A stretch of 64,000 nt of DNA from contig JBQCHF010000181.1 of assembly GCA_051954955.1 (NCBI GenBank), positions 20,995 to 84,994 of the forward strand, written 5' to 3'. The notes under the pieces are model-generated. The model did no database searches, had not been told where the DNA came from, and saw only the letters and a list, made by a program, of their open reading frames with translations. Origin of the DNA: JBQCHF01 sp051954955 (GTDB taxonomy: Bacteria > Actinomycetota > Actinomycetes > Motilibacterales > Motilibacteraceae). Shown here piece by piece: positions 24,345-33,079 of the stretch (position 1 is its first letter; every line of letters starts with the position of its first letter). The position numbers were made by a program, and so were the translations under genes.

Positions 24345-25097
24345 TCAGGCGGCCGGTGCGGCGGGGGTGTCGACGGGGGCCTCGTCGGCGTCGGCCAGCG
24401 ACGGGGTGGCCGAGCCGCCGGCCTTGAGCCGCTCCTTCATGCTGGCGGCGTAGACGTCGACGTACTCCTGACCGGACAGGACCATGAGGTTGTACATGAT
24501 CTCGTCGGTGATCGAGCGCAGGACGAAGCGGTCGCCCTCCATGCCCTCGTAGCGGCTGAAGTCCATCGGCTTGCCGATCCGCACGCCGACCCGGCCGATC
24601 TTGGGGATGACCCGTCCGGGGGGCTGGATCTTCTCGGTGTCGACCATCGCTACCGGCAGCACCGGCACGCCGGCCTCCAGGGCCATCCGGGCGATGCCGG
24701 TCTTGCCGCGGTAGAGGCGGCCGTCCGGCGAGCGGGTGCCCTCGGGGTAGATGCCCAGCAGCTCGCCCTGACCGAGGATCCGCAGCCCGGTGCGCAGGGC
24801 GGCCTCGCTGGCGCGGCCGCCGGAGCGGTCGACCGGCACCTGGCCCGCACCGCGGAAGAAGCCGGCGGTGAGCTTGCCCTTCAGGCCCCGCCCCGTGAAG
24901 TAGTCGCTCTTGGCCAGGAAGGTGATCCGGCGCTCGACCACCAGCGGCAGGAAGAAGGAGTCGGAGAAGGACAGGTGGTTGCTGGCCAGGATGGCCGCAC
25001 CGTCGGCGGGGATGTGCTCCAGGCCCTCGACCCACGGCCGGAAGAACAGCCGAAGAAACGGACCGACGAAGATCCGCTTGAGCATCCAGTAGAACAC
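24345..25097 (-). CDS. plsC: 1-acyl-sn-glycerol-3-phosphate acyltransferase
   Basis: A 250-residue PlsC-family acyltransferase. Motif I is NHLSFSDSF (HX4D), motif III EGTRSPDGRLYRGKTG, with the FVGPFLRLFFRP N-terminus. It should acylate lysophosphatidic acid in phospholipid synthesis at the membrane. It matches Rv2182c in the mycobacterial order. GTG at 25097 has GGGAGG six bases upstream. The C-terminal tail is Ala/Pro/Asp-rich and probably disordered. Confidence 0.87.
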   Translation of the reverse strand: MFYWMLKRIFVGPFLRLFFRPWVEGLEHIPADGAAILASNHLSFSDSFFLPLVVERRITFLAKSDYFTGRGLKGKLTAGFFRGAGQVPVDRSGGRASEAALRTGLRILGQGELLGIYPEGTRSPDGRLYRGKTGIARMALEAGVPVLPVAMVDTEKIQPPGRVIPKIGRVGVRIGKPMDFSRYEGMEGDRFVLRSITDEIMYNLMVLSGQEYVDVYAASMKERLKAGGSATPSLADADEAPVDTPAAPAA

Positions 25098-25167
25098 TCG
25101 CCACCTCCCGCTCCGCCTGACAGCCGAACACTATGGCAACGTGGCGCCCGCGTGGGAGCATCGGGTC

Positions 25168-25971
25168 ATGCCGCTGCTGCCTGGAGCCGAGCCGTTCGCC
25201 GCCGACGGTGGTCCCGTCGGGGCGCTGGTCGTGCACGGTTTCACCGGTTCGCCGCAGTCCATGCGTCCCTGGGCCGAGCACCTGGCCGCGCAGGATCTCA
25301 CCGTGCGCCTGCCCCGGCTGCCCGGGCACGGCACGTCCGTCTCGGAGATGGCGGTCACCCGGTGGCAGGACTGGTACGCCGAGACCGAGCGCGCCTTCGA
25401 CGACCTGCGCCAGCGCTGCGAGCAGGTGTTCGTCATGGGCCTGTCCATGGGCGGCAGCCTGTCGCTGCGGCTGGCCCAGCTGCGGGGTGCGCAGGTCGCC
25501 GGGCTGGTGCTGGTCAACGCGGCGGTGCACTCGGAGAACAAGGCGCTGCGGCTACTGCCGGTGCTCAAGCACGTGGTGCCCGCGCTCAAGGGCCCGGGCA
25601 ACGACATCAAGAAGCCCGGCGTCACCGAGCTCGCCTACCCGACGATGCCGCTCAAGGCGCTGGCCTCGCTCACCGAGCTGTGGGTCGACGTGCGCCGCGA
25701 CCTGCCGCAGGTCACCCAGCCGCTGCTGCTGTTCCGCTCGCCCGAGGACCACGTGGTCGAGCCGAGCAACGCCGCGCTCATCCTGCGCTCGGTGTCCTCG
25801 ACCGACGTCGAGGAGGTCCTGCTGCCCGAGAGCTACCACGTGGCCACGCTGGACCACGACGCGCCGACGATCTTCGAGCGCAGCGTGCACTTCGTCCGCC
25901 GGCTCGCCGGACAGAGCGACGAGCCGGCCGACGGGACCAGCACCGACGCGGCCGCGGCTACGGAGGCCTGA
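25168..25971 (+). CDS. alpha/beta hydrolase (carboxylesterase / monoacylglycerol lipase type)
   Basis: A 267-residue serine hydrolase. The oxyanion segment VVHGFTGSPQSM, nucleophile Ser in GLSMGGS, acid in SPEDHVVEPSN and His in SYHVATLDHD complete the triad. It is closest to Est30-like carboxylesterases and monoacylglycerol lipases. ATG at 25168 is preferred for the GGGAG upstream; GTG at 25141 is an alternative. It is divergent from plsC, so acyl transfer and ester hydrolysis genes share a control region. The next gene starts right after its stop. Confidence 0.85.
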   Translation: MPLLPGAEPFAADGGPVGALVVHGFTGSPQSMRPWAEHLAAQDLTVRLPRLPGHGTSVSEMAVTRWQDWYAETERAFDDLRQRCEQVFVMGLSMGGSLSLRLAQLRGAQVAGLVLVNAAVHSENKALRLLPVLKHVVPALKGPGNDIKKPGVTELAYPTMPLKALASLTELWVDVRRDLPQVTQPLLLFRSPEDHVVEPSNAALILRSVSSTDVEEVLLPESYHVATLDHDAPTIFERSVHFVRRLAGQSDEPADGTSTDAAAATEA

Positions 25972-25972
25972 C

Positions 25973-26788
25973 GTGCCCGCCCCGGCCGGACGCGACAACG
26001 GCCTGAGCGCCGCCTCCTACCACCCGCTGGTGGACCTGGACCCGCACCTGGCCGACGCCGTGCTCGACCTGCTCGCCGACGAGGGCATCGCCGCCTACGC
26101 GACCCCGGCCGTGGACCACCGGGCGCTCACCGAGCTGCCGGCGCGGATGGTGGACCGCCCGCTGGACCGCGTCTACGTCGACGCCGTGGAGCGCACGCGG
26201 GCCCGGCTGCTGGTGGACGCCAACCTGCCCGGGATGCGCGCCGAGGCAGAGGCGACCGCCGCCCGCGAGGCCGCCGAGCGGACCCCGTCCGCGGTGCCGG
26301 TGGACGAGGACGCGGTCTGGGCGGCGCTGGTGGCCTCCTTCGACGCCCCGGTGGGCGAGGAGGTGCCGCGCTGGTCGGTGCTCGAGGACGTCGAGGACGA
26401 CGTGCCGGGCCCGGGCCGGCGGATGCTGCGCCGGCGCACCGACCGCGAGGACGGCAGCAAGGACCAGGACGGGACCGACCCCGGGGCCTGGGAGCAGGCT
26501 GCGGAGGACGGGCCGGCTGTCCAGGACGCCGCCCCCGACGTCGACCACTACGTGCCCCCTCCCCCGCCGCCGCTGCCGCGCACCGACGCGGTCACCCGCT
26601 GGGCCTGGACCGGCCTGGTGGGCGTGCCGATCGCTGCGGTGGTGGCCTCGCTGCTCGGCTGGCAGCTCGACGGCTACCTGCTGGTCTTCGTGGCGCTCTC
26701 GTTCATCGCCGGGTTCGTCACCCTGGTGGCGCGGATGAAGGACCGCCCGCCCATCGACGACGGCCCCGACGACGGCGCGGTGGTCTGA
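25973..26788 (+). CDS. conserved membrane protein of unknown function
   Basis: A 271-residue protein in two parts. The first 150 residues are soluble and acidic, starting with a helical segment rich in Asp/Leu/Ala; then comes a Pro-rich stretch (YVPPPPPPLPR) and two membrane helices (about 205-250) ending in an acidic tail. The start is GTG at 25973 with GGAGG seven bases upstream, just two bases after the esterase stop codon, so the two genes are coupled. I recognise similar proteins in other actinobacteria but no known function. Topology suggests a cytosolic N-domain anchored to the membrane. Confidence 0.7.
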   Translation: MPAPAGRDNGLSAASYHPLVDLDPHLADAVLDLLADEGIAAYATPAVDHRALTELPARMVDRPLDRVYVDAVERTRARLLVDANLPGMRAEAEATAAREAAERTPSAVPVDEDAVWAALVASFDAPVGEEVPRWSVLEDVEDDVPGPGRRMLRRRTDREDGSKDQDGTDPGAWEQAAEDGPAVQDAAPDVDHYVPPPPPPLPRTDAVTRWAWTGLVGVPIAAVVASLLGWQLDGYLLVFVALSFIAGFVTLVARMKDRPPIDDGPDDGAVV

Positions 26789-26866
26789 GCCACGCTCCTG
26801 ACAGCGCCGGCCTCGCATGGTGGGATCGCGACGGCAGTCCTCGGGTTCTCGGAGAGGTGGGGCCGG

Positions 26867-28123
26867 GTGGTCAGCGAGACGGTGGAGATCCGCGGGCACC
26901 TGATCGACTCCGGGGTGCTGTCCCGGGTGCTCGACGACGTGCGCGACTACGGCGGCGACTACCTCATCGACCGCTTCGACGTCGGCAAGGACCACGGCGA
27001 CGAGTCCTACGCCCGGATCGTGGTCAGCCACGCCGACCCCGGCACCCTGGCCCGGCTGCTGGGCACCGTGCAGGGCTACGGCGTCAACCTGGTGCAGCCC
27101 GGCGACGTCGGCACCCGGCCCGCCGAGCGAGACGGCGTCTTCCCGGACGACTTCTACTCCACCACCAACCTCGACACCGAGGTGCGCCTGGGCGGTCGCT
27201 GGGTGCCGGTGCAGAACTCCGAGATGGACTGCGGGATCGTCGTGGCCGACGGCGCGGCGCGCACGGTGCCGGTGAGCGATGTCCGCGCCGGCGAGCTCGT
27301 GGTGTGCGGGGCGACCGGGGTGCGGGTGACGCCGATGGCCCGGCTGCGCGACCAGGACCAGGCCTTCGAGTTCATGAACTCGATGGTGAGCAGCGAGAAG
27401 CCGCAGGCGCTCATCGTGCGCCAGGTGGCCCAGCAGCTGCGCGAGGTGAAGGCCGCCGGGCAGAAGGTGCTGTGGGTGGCCGGGCCCGCGGTGGTGCACA
27501 CCGGTGCGGCGCCCGCGATGGTCGCGCTGGTGGAGGCCGGCTACGTCGACGTCCTCTTCGCCGGCAACGCGCTGGCCACGCACGACATCGAGTCGGCGAT
27601 CTACGGAACCTCGCTGGGCATCGACCTGGCCCGCGGGGCGGGTGTGGAGCACGGGCACGAGCACCACATCCGGGCCATCAACCAGGTGCGCCGGGCCGGG
27701 TCGATCGCGGCCGCGGTGGAGCAGGGCGTGGTGACCAGCGGCGTGATGCACGCGATGGTGCGCGCAGGCAAGCCTTTCGTGCTGGTGGGGTCGGTCCGCG
27801 ACGACGGCCCGCTTCCGGACGTGCACACCGACGTCATCGACGGCCAGCGGGCGATGCGCGCGCAGCTGGCCGACGTCGGCATCGTGCTGATGGTCGCGAC
27901 CATGCTGCACTCGGTGGCCACCGGCAACCTGCTGCCCGCGCGGATCCCGCGGTTCTGCGTGGACATCAACCCGGCCACGGTCACCAAGCTCGCCGACCGC
28001 GGGTCGGCGCAGGCGCAGGGCATCGTCACCGACATCGGGCTGTTCCTGGAGACCCTGGCCGGGGAGCTGTGCCCGGACTGGGCGGCCGGGCGCGAGCGCA
28101 AGCTCACCGGCCGCGACCGCTGA
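26867..28123 (+). CDS. ornithine cyclodeaminase-type enzyme, TIGR00300 (LOR/SDH domain) family
   Basis: A 418-residue protein. Residues 1-110 form the LOR/SDH N-terminal domain (VEIRGHLIDSGVLSRVLDDV...GGDYLIDRFDVGK); the remainder has a Rossmann-like core with VAGPAVVHTGAAPAM, LFAGNALATHDIE and GTSLGIDLARG. This family includes the archaeal-type ornithine cyclodeaminase and the C-terminal half of cyanobacterial AgrE, both converting ornithine to proline with loss of ammonia. It is not the mu-crystallin type. An arginine- or ornithine-to-proline route is therefore likely, but specificity needs testing. GTG at 26867 is taken as the start. Confidence 0.75.
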   Translation: MVSETVEIRGHLIDSGVLSRVLDDVRDYGGDYLIDRFDVGKDHGDESYARIVVSHADPGTLARLLGTVQGYGVNLVQPGDVGTRPAERDGVFPDDFYSTTNLDTEVRLGGRWVPVQNSEMDCGIVVADGAARTVPVSDVRAGELVVCGATGVRVTPMARLRDQDQAFEFMNSMVSSEKPQALIVRQVAQQLREVKAAGQKVLWVAGPAVVHTGAAPAMVALVEAGYVDVLFAGNALATHDIESAIYGTSLGIDLARGAGVEHGHEHHIRAINQVRRAGSIAAAVEQGVVTSGVMHAMVRAGKPFVLVGSVRDDGPLPDVHTDVIDGQRAMRAQLADVGIVLMVATMLHSVATGNLLPARIPRFCVDINPATVTKLADRGSAQAQGIVTDIGLFLETLAGELCPDWAAGRERKLTGRDR

Positions 28124-28227
28124 GCGGGCTGGCCGCACCGCCGCCGTCGCCGCGGCACCGTGCGTGGCCTGGTCGCGGTGGTTCGTCGACCTCGACGCAC
28201 CCGACAATGTCCGACAAGCGGTAGGAG

Positions 28228-28926
28228 CTAGTCGTCCAGGCGGAGGTCGGCCACCACCGGCAGGTGGTCGGTGGCCCGTGCCAGCAGGGCTGGGTCGAGC
28301 TGGTCAGGGACGCCGCAGCCGAGCACCTCGAAGCCCGGGTCCACGAGCACCGCGTCGATCCTCCGGGTCGGGCCGGCCGCGGGGAAGGTGGGCGCAGCGC
28401 CGCGCGGGGCGAGCGCCCACGCGTCGCGGAACCGCTTGTCCACCAGCGCCCGCCAGGCCGGGGCGTCGTCGGTCTCGTTGAGGTCGCCGGCCAGCACGAT
28501 CGGCCCGGCGTCCAGGCGATTGAGCCGCCCGAGCAGCTCGTCGGTGTGCCGTCGCCGCTCCACCGCGTCCAGGCTGTAGTGGGTGCTGACCGCCACGAAC
28601 GCCCGCCCGCCCACCCGGGCCTCGGCCACCGCGGCGCCCCGCTGGAACCGCCCCGGCGCCTTGGCGAACCGCCAGTCGTGCGTGCGCACGACCTCCACCC
28701 GCAGCGACGTCAGCAGCGCCGGGCCGCCCGTCGTGCGACCCCCGCAGGCGACCAGCAGCCCGGTCCGCTCGGCGAGGTCGGCCAGCTTGTGCCGCCAGCG
28801 GAGGAACCGCGGCGCCTCCTGGACGCACAGCACGTCCGGCGCCAGCTGCGTGACGACGTCGACGAGCGCGCCGACGTCGTCGCGCAGGGAGCGGACGTTG
28901 TAGGAGACGACGCGCAGGTCGGCCAC
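28228..28926 (-). CDS. endonuclease/exonuclease/phosphatase-family protein
   Basis: A 232-residue EEP-fold hydrolase. Metal and active-site signatures are VVSYNVRSL, CVQEAPRF, VAVSTHYSL, LAGDLNETDD and the closing ATDHLPVVADL. The substrate could be DNA, a lipid or a phosphoester. GTG at 28926 is favoured by GAGG just upstream; a start at 28959 would run 26 bases into glk. It lies directly after glk on the same strand and is probably in the same operon. Confidence 0.8.
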   Translation of the reverse strand: MADLRVVSYNVRSLRDDVGALVDVVTQLAPDVLCVQEAPRFLRWRHKLADLAERTGLLVACGGRTTGGPALLTSLRVEVVRTHDWRFAKAPGRFQRGAAVAEARVGGRAFVAVSTHYSLDAVERRRHTDELLGRLNRLDAGPIVLAGDLNETDDAPAWRALVDKRFRDAWALAPRGAAPTFPAAGPTRRIDAVLVDPGFEVLGCGVPDQLDPALLARATDHLPVVADLRLDD

Positions 28927-28933
28927 CGGCGCC

Positions 28934-29890
28934 TCAGAGCCGGGCCAGGTCAGCCGCACCCACGATGCCGGCGTCGTTGCCGAGCGTGGCGGCGCGGATC
29001 TCGGCGTAGGGGCGGTGGCCGTGGCCGGTGAGGGCCTCGGCGTAGGCGCGGCGGGTGGGCTCGAGCAGCAGCTCGCCGGCCTCGGACACCCCGCCGCCGA
29101 CCACGAACGCGCCGGGGTCGAGCACGGCGGCCAGGTCGGCCATGCCCTGCCCGAGCCAGCGGGCCACCGCCTCGAAGGAGGCGACGGCCACCGGGTCGCC
29201 CTTCTGCGCCGCAGCCGTGACGTCCTTGCCCTCGACGCCCTCCGGCGTGCCGTCGCCGAGGGACAGCAGCAGGTTGGCGGCGTCGCGGTCCTCGGCCGCG
29301 CGCCAGCGGGCCTCGCGGACCAGGGCGTTGCCGCTGGCGTACTGCTCCCAGCAGCCGCGGTTGCCGCAGCCGCACGGGCGTCCGTTGGGCTCGACCCGCA
29401 GGTGCCCGATCTCGGCGGCCACGCCCCAGCGGCCGCGGTAGAGCCGGCCGTCGACGACGATGCCGCCGCCGATGCCCGTGCCCACGGTCACGCAGACGAG
29501 GTGGTCCTCGCCGCGGCCAGCGCCGTGCCGGGCCTCGCCCCAGGCGGCTGCGTTGGCGTCGTTCTCGACCACGGTGGGCAGCCCGGTGAGGTGGCGCACC
29601 TCGTCGGCCAGCGGCTCGTCGCGCCAGTTGGCGACGTTGGGCGCGAACAGCACGGTGGCCTGGCGCTCGTCGATGAACCCGGCGGCGCCGATGCCCACCC
29701 CCTGCACGTGGCCGCCCTCGGCGGTGGCCCGCAGCTCCTCGATGGTGGCGACGATGGCCTCGAGAGTGCCGGCAGAGCTCTTGGCCGGGGTGTCCCGCCG
29801 GGTCTTGGCGATGATCGTGCCGTCGTCGGCCACGATGCCGGCGGCCACCTTGGTGCCGCCGACGTCCACGCCGATCGTGTGTGCGCTCAC
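28934..29890 (-). CDS. glk: ROK-family glucokinase
   Basis: A 318-residue glucokinase. It has the ATP-binding GVDVGGTKVAAG, the catalytic ENDANAAAWGE, VGTGIGGG, and the ROK zinc/cysteine signature GHLRVEPNGRPCGCGNRGCWEQ. Size and motifs match GlkA of streptomycetes, which also takes part in glucose repression. Whether it uses ATP or polyphosphate cannot be told. Neighbours downstream on the opposite side (DUF5304-like, ArsA-like, SRPBCC) are the same as near glkA in Streptomyces, to my recollection. The start has GAGAGGA seven bases upstream. Confidence 0.9.
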   Translation of the reverse strand: MSAHTIGVDVGGTKVAAGIVADDGTIIAKTRRDTPAKSSAGTLEAIVATIEELRATAEGGHVQGVGIGAAGFIDERQATVLFAPNVANWRDEPLADEVRHLTGLPTVVENDANAAAWGEARHGAGRGEDHLVCVTVGTGIGGGIVVDGRLYRGRWGVAAEIGHLRVEPNGRPCGCGNRGCWEQYASGNALVREARWRAAEDRDAANLLLSLGDGTPEGVEGKDVTAAAQKGDPVAVASFEAVARWLGQGMADLAAVLDPGAFVVGGGVSEAGELLLEPTRRAYAEALTGHGHRPYAEIRAATLGNDAGIVGAADLARL

Positions 29891-30007
29891 CGTCGTCCTC
29901 TCGTTTCCTTCTCCGGTCGGCCGGCCGCACCCAGCCCTGGTCCGACCTTCGCGCCGCGCCGCATGCCGCGGCCCGGCCTCCCCGATGTCACTCTCATACC
30001 GGCCCGC

Positions 30008-30484
30008 TCACCCGATGTCGATCCGCTGCAGGCCGCCGCGGCGACGGTAGGCCCAGTCGCGCTCGGACGCCGCCACCGCCTCGCGCAGGGCGGCCACCAG
30101 TGAGGCCAGCGCCGCGGCGAGGTGCTCGTAGACCTCCGGCCGGGTGCCGCGCAGGATCCGGACCAGCTGGCACAGCGGGCAGAGCGTGCACTCGGCCGAC
30201 CCGGTGGCGAAGCCGCCCTCGCCGAGCCCGCCGAGCAGGGCGGTGAGACCGCTCAGGACCGAGGCGCCCTGCTCGGCCGCGCCCCGTCCGGCCCCGAAGC
30301 CGGCCCCGACCCCGTGCCCGACGTGCTGGCCGAGGCCCGTGGCGGCACCGGCCAGCCGCTCCCCCAGACCCTCCGGTCCGCCGTGCCGGGCGCTCCAGTC
30401 CGAGAGCGCCTCGGCGAAGCGCGCGGCCTCCTCGGCCAGGCTGCCGACGGGCTCGTCGCCTGTCTGCTCCGCGCCGGCGCTCAC
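30008..30484 (-). CDS. small Cys-motif protein, DUF5304-like
   Basis: A 158-residue protein of unknown function. The N-terminal half is Gly/Ala-rich with a glycine-dense stretch (GHGVGAGFGAGRGAAE); the C-terminal half has ECTLCPLCQLVRILRG, a CxxCxxC pattern that could bind metal, and ends in a basic segment. The GTG start overlaps the stop of the ArsA-like gene as GTGA, so translation is coupled. The pairing with an ArsA-like ATPase and SRPBCC protein is recurrent in actinobacteria. Confidence 0.65.
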   Translation of the reverse strand: MSAGAEQTGDEPVGSLAEEAARFAEALSDWSARHGGPEGLGERLAGAATGLGQHVGHGVGAGFGAGRGAAEQGASVLSGLTALLGGLGEGGFATGSAECTLCPLCQLVRILRGTRPEVYEHLAAALASLVAALREAVAASERDWAYRRRGGLQRIDIG

Positions 30485-31674
30485 GGCGTCCGCCACAGGG
30501 CGGGGTCCGGCTCGAAGCGCACCCGCAGCCGGCCCTCGCGCAGGACGGCGCCGGCCACCGTGCAGCGGGTCAGCGCGGCCGGCAGGGCGAGGACACGGCG
30601 GTGCGGACCGACGGTGAGGACGAGCTCGTCGCCGGAGCGGGCCAGCGCGAGGTTCTCGCGCTCGGCCAGCGGCAGCGGCACGACCAGCACGAACTCGTCG
30701 CCCGAGCGCTCCACCGAGACCAGCTCGACGTCGTCGGCCGGGGCGGCCGGGTCGGTGCCGCCGTAGAGCTGCTCGGCCAGGGCGGCCAGCGGATCGGCGC
30801 CGACCGGCTCGCCCGCGCCGTAGGGCCCGCGCAGCACCGGCAGCGGCGCGACGTCCCGCTCCAGCCCGGCCAGCCGCCCGGCCTGCGCCGACGCCCACGC
30901 CGCGCGCCACGGGTCGTCGCCCGCGGGCACCAGCCGGTTGGCGACCACGGCGTCCACCCGGTAGCCGTAGAGCGCCAGCGACGTGAGGGTGCGCCGGGTC
31001 TCGGCGAGCACGACGTCGTCGGGGGTGGTCACCAGGCGCACCGAGGTGCCGGGCTCGGTGAGCAGCGCGCGGACGTCGACGAGCTCCTCGTGCAGCCGGC
31101 CGATCGCGTCGAGCACCCGCTCCTTGGGCGCCGGCACCCCGGCGGCGCGGCCGAGCACCGGCCGCAGCGCGCGGGCGACGCGACGCTCGAGCGGGAAGAA
31201 CCGGTCGATGTACCAGCGCAGCGCGTCGGGCAGGGCCAGCAGCCGCAGGGTCTCGGCGGTGGGCGCGCAGTCGACGACCACCAGGTCCCAGCGGCCCGAG
31301 CGGGCGTGGTCGCGCAGCTCCAGCAGCGCCAGGACCTCCTCCGCGCCGGGCAGCACGGTGAGCTCCTCGGCCTCCACCGGGTCCACGCCCGCGGCATCCA
31401 GCAGCGCGAGCAGGTAGTCCTGCACCTCGCGCCAGCTGCGCTCGGCCCGGCCGCGGGCGTCGACCTGCGCCAGGAACAGGCCCGGCTCGACCTCGTACGG
31501 CTCGCCGCCGCCGGACCAGCCGGCCGGTACGCCGACGACGTCGGCCAGCGAGTGCGCGGCGTCGGCGGAGACGACGAGGGTCTTGAGCCCACGGCGGGCG
31601 GCGAGGACGGCCGTGCCGGCGGCGACGGTCGTCTTGCCGACCCCGCCCTTGCCGGTGAAGAGGAGGATCCGCAC
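30481..31674 (-). CDS. ArsA-like (Get3-type) ATPase, Rv2184c homologue
   Basis: A 397-residue P-loop ATPase of the ArsA/GET3 family. The deviant Walker A GKGGVGKTT is at residues 8-16; switch I reads SADAAHSLADVVG and switch II LVVVDCAPTAETLRLL. The C-terminal part has the alpha-crystallin-like domain of the type seen in actinobacterial members (FVLVVPLPLAERENL). There are no arsenite-binding cysteines and no arsB nearby, so arsenic export is unlikely. It matches Rv2184c by gene order. It is flanked by coupled SRPBCC and Cys-motif genes, pointing to a hydrophobic cargo or protein-targeting role. Confidence 0.8.
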   Translation of the reverse strand: MRILLFTGKGGVGKTTVAAGTAVLAARRGLKTLVVSADAAHSLADVVGVPAGWSGGGEPYEVEPGLFLAQVDARGRAERSWREVQDYLLALLDAAGVDPVEAEELTVLPGAEEVLALLELRDHARSGRWDLVVVDCAPTAETLRLLALPDALRWYIDRFFPLERRVARALRPVLGRAAGVPAPKERVLDAIGRLHEELVDVRALLTEPGTSVRLVTTPDDVVLAETRRTLTSLALYGYRVDAVVANRLVPAGDDPWRAAWASAQAGRLAGLERDVAPLPVLRGPYGAGEPVGADPLAALAEQLYGGTDPAAPADDVELVSVERSGDEFVLVVPLPLAERENLALARSGDELVLTVGPHRRVLALPAALTRCTVAGAVLREGRLRVRFEPDPALWRTP

Positions 31675-31686
31675 GCGGAGCGGGCC

Positions 31687-32124
31687 TCAGGCCTCGACGC
31701 GCTTCTTCAGGCCCTTGAGGGCCCGGTCGATGATGACCTTCTCCGCCTTCTTCTTGATCATCCCGATCATGGGGATCTTGACGCCGACGGCCAGGCGGTA
31801 GGTCACCTGGGTGCCGCCGCCGTTGGGCGTGAGCAGGTAGGTGCCGTCCATCGCGGTGAGCATGCCAGCCTCGACCAGCGTCCAGGAGACCGAGTCGTCG
31901 CCGTCCCAGGTGTAGGAGAGCGTGTAGGCGTCCTTGATGGCACCGGCGTCCAGCACGAAGCGGACCTCGGCCGGGCGCTCGGCGGCGTCGTCGTAGACGC
32001 TGAGCACCTCGACCTCCTTCACCTCGTCGTTCCACGAGGGATAGGCCTCGATGTCGGCGATCACGGCCATGACCTCGCTGGGCGAGGCATCGATGACGAT
32101 GCTGGACTCGGTCTGGTCCGCCAT
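31687..32124 (-). CDS. SRPBCC-family lipid-binding protein, Rv2185c-like
   Basis: A 145-residue START/Bet v1-fold protein with the family pattern SSIVIDASPSEVMAVIADIEAYPSWNDEVKEVEVL and a C-terminal helix. It is expected to bind a hydrophobic ligand; mycobacterial Rv2185c has the same position and fold. ATG at 32124 has GAGGGGAAGG nine bases upstream. It is the first gene of the run with the ArsA-like ATPase and the Cys-motif protein, all on the minus strand. Confidence 0.82.
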   Translation of the reverse strand: MADQTESSIVIDASPSEVMAVIADIEAYPSWNDEVKEVEVLSVYDDAAERPAEVRFVLDAGAIKDAYTLSYTWDGDDSVSWTLVEAGMLTAMDGTYLLTPNGGGTQVTYRLAVGVKIPMIGMIKKKAEKVIIDRALKGLKKRVEA

Positions 32125-32248
32125 CTGCTGGCCTTCCCCTCACCATCACGGACGCGGCGCGCGGCCGCTGCTGGACGCGCCTGACGTCCGCCCGAAGGCT
32201 ACCGCCCCGCCTGGCCGGGCCGTCTCGACCCGCAACGCCGCCGGCCGC

Positions 32249-33028
32249 TCACAGGTCCAGCACGTACGGCGTCCCGCGGCCGCGGAAGTGCCCGACGTTG
32301 ACCACCTCGGTGCGGCCGATCCGGGTGCGGGCGACCAGCGGCTGGTGCACGTGCCCGTGCAGCAGCAGGCGCGGCTGGGTGGCCCGCACCGCCTCCAGCA
32401 GCGCCACGCTGCCGCGCTCGAAGCGGCGGGCCACGACGTCGTAGGTGATGTCGGGCAGGGCAGGCGGGATGTGGCTGAACAGCACGTCCACCCGCCCGAG
32501 CGCCTCGACCTTGGCGGCGAACTCCTCGTACGAGACCTCGTTGGGGGTGCGGTAGCGGGTGCGCAGGCCGGCGCCGACGAAGCCGAGCGTCAGCCCGGCC
32601 AGCTCGATCGTCTGGCCGTCGAGCAGGTGGTGTCCCTCGCGCAGGTACTCCCGGAAGAGCACCGGGACGTCGACGTTGCCGTAGGTGAGGTAGGCCGGGG
32701 TCGGCATCGCCTCGAACAGGGCGGCGTACTGCCGGCGGACGGCGTCCTCGACGACCTCCGCGCGCGGGCGGCCCTCCTCGGCCAGCAGGTCGTCCCAGAG
32801 CTTGGTGGAGAACTCGCGCGCCTGCGCGAAGCGACCCGCGGTGCGCAGCCGCACCAGCTCGGAGGCGTTGGCGGCGCCGAACAGGTCGGCGAAGATCCCC
32901 TGCGAGTGGTCGGCGTAGTCGACGAAGAGGATCAGGTCGCCCAGGCACACCAGGGCGTTGGCCCCGTCGCCCGCGCGGCGCAGCGCGTCGACGGCGCCGT
33001 GGACGTCGCTGACCACGTGGAGCCGCAC
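32249..33028 (-). CDS. metallophosphoesterase
   Basis: A 259-residue calcineurin-like phosphoesterase. Metal ligands are in SDVHGAV (residues 7-13), CLGDLILF, YGNVDVP and the final LLHGHVHQPLV, so the dimetal site is complete. The substrate may be a phosphodiester or nucleotide. The GTG at 33028 is 6 bases from TAGGCT on the minus strand, so the mRNA is probably leaderless. A 100-base gap separates it from the next gene. Confidence 0.82.
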   Translation of the reverse strand: MRLHVVSDVHGAVDALRRAGDGANALVCLGDLILFVDYADHSQGIFADLFGAANASELVRLRTAGRFAQAREFSTKLWDDLLAEEGRPRAEVVEDAVRRQYAALFEAMPTPAYLTYGNVDVPVLFREYLREGHHLLDGQTIELAGLTLGFVGAGLRTRYRTPNEVSYEEFAAKVEALGRVDVLFSHIPPALPDITYDVVARRFERGSVALLEAVRATQPRLLLHGHVHQPLVARTRIGRTEVVNVGHFRGRGTPYVLDL

Positions 33029-33034
33029 CGGGCC

Positions 33035-33040
33035 AGCCTA
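33035..33040 (-). promoter_or_regulatory. -10 element of the metallophosphoesterase gene
   Basis: Minus-strand TAGGCT, 6 bases before GTG 33028. Confidence 0.45.
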
Positions 33041-33079
33041 GGGACGGCGCGGCGTGGCTGCCCGCGGACGCTGGGTCGG

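Noticed and set aside
30481..31674. Arsenical pump ATPase
   Set aside because: The ArsA-like protein has a single ATPase unit, no arsenite-binding cysteines and no arsB or arsR neighbour; it belongs to the Rv2184c branch.
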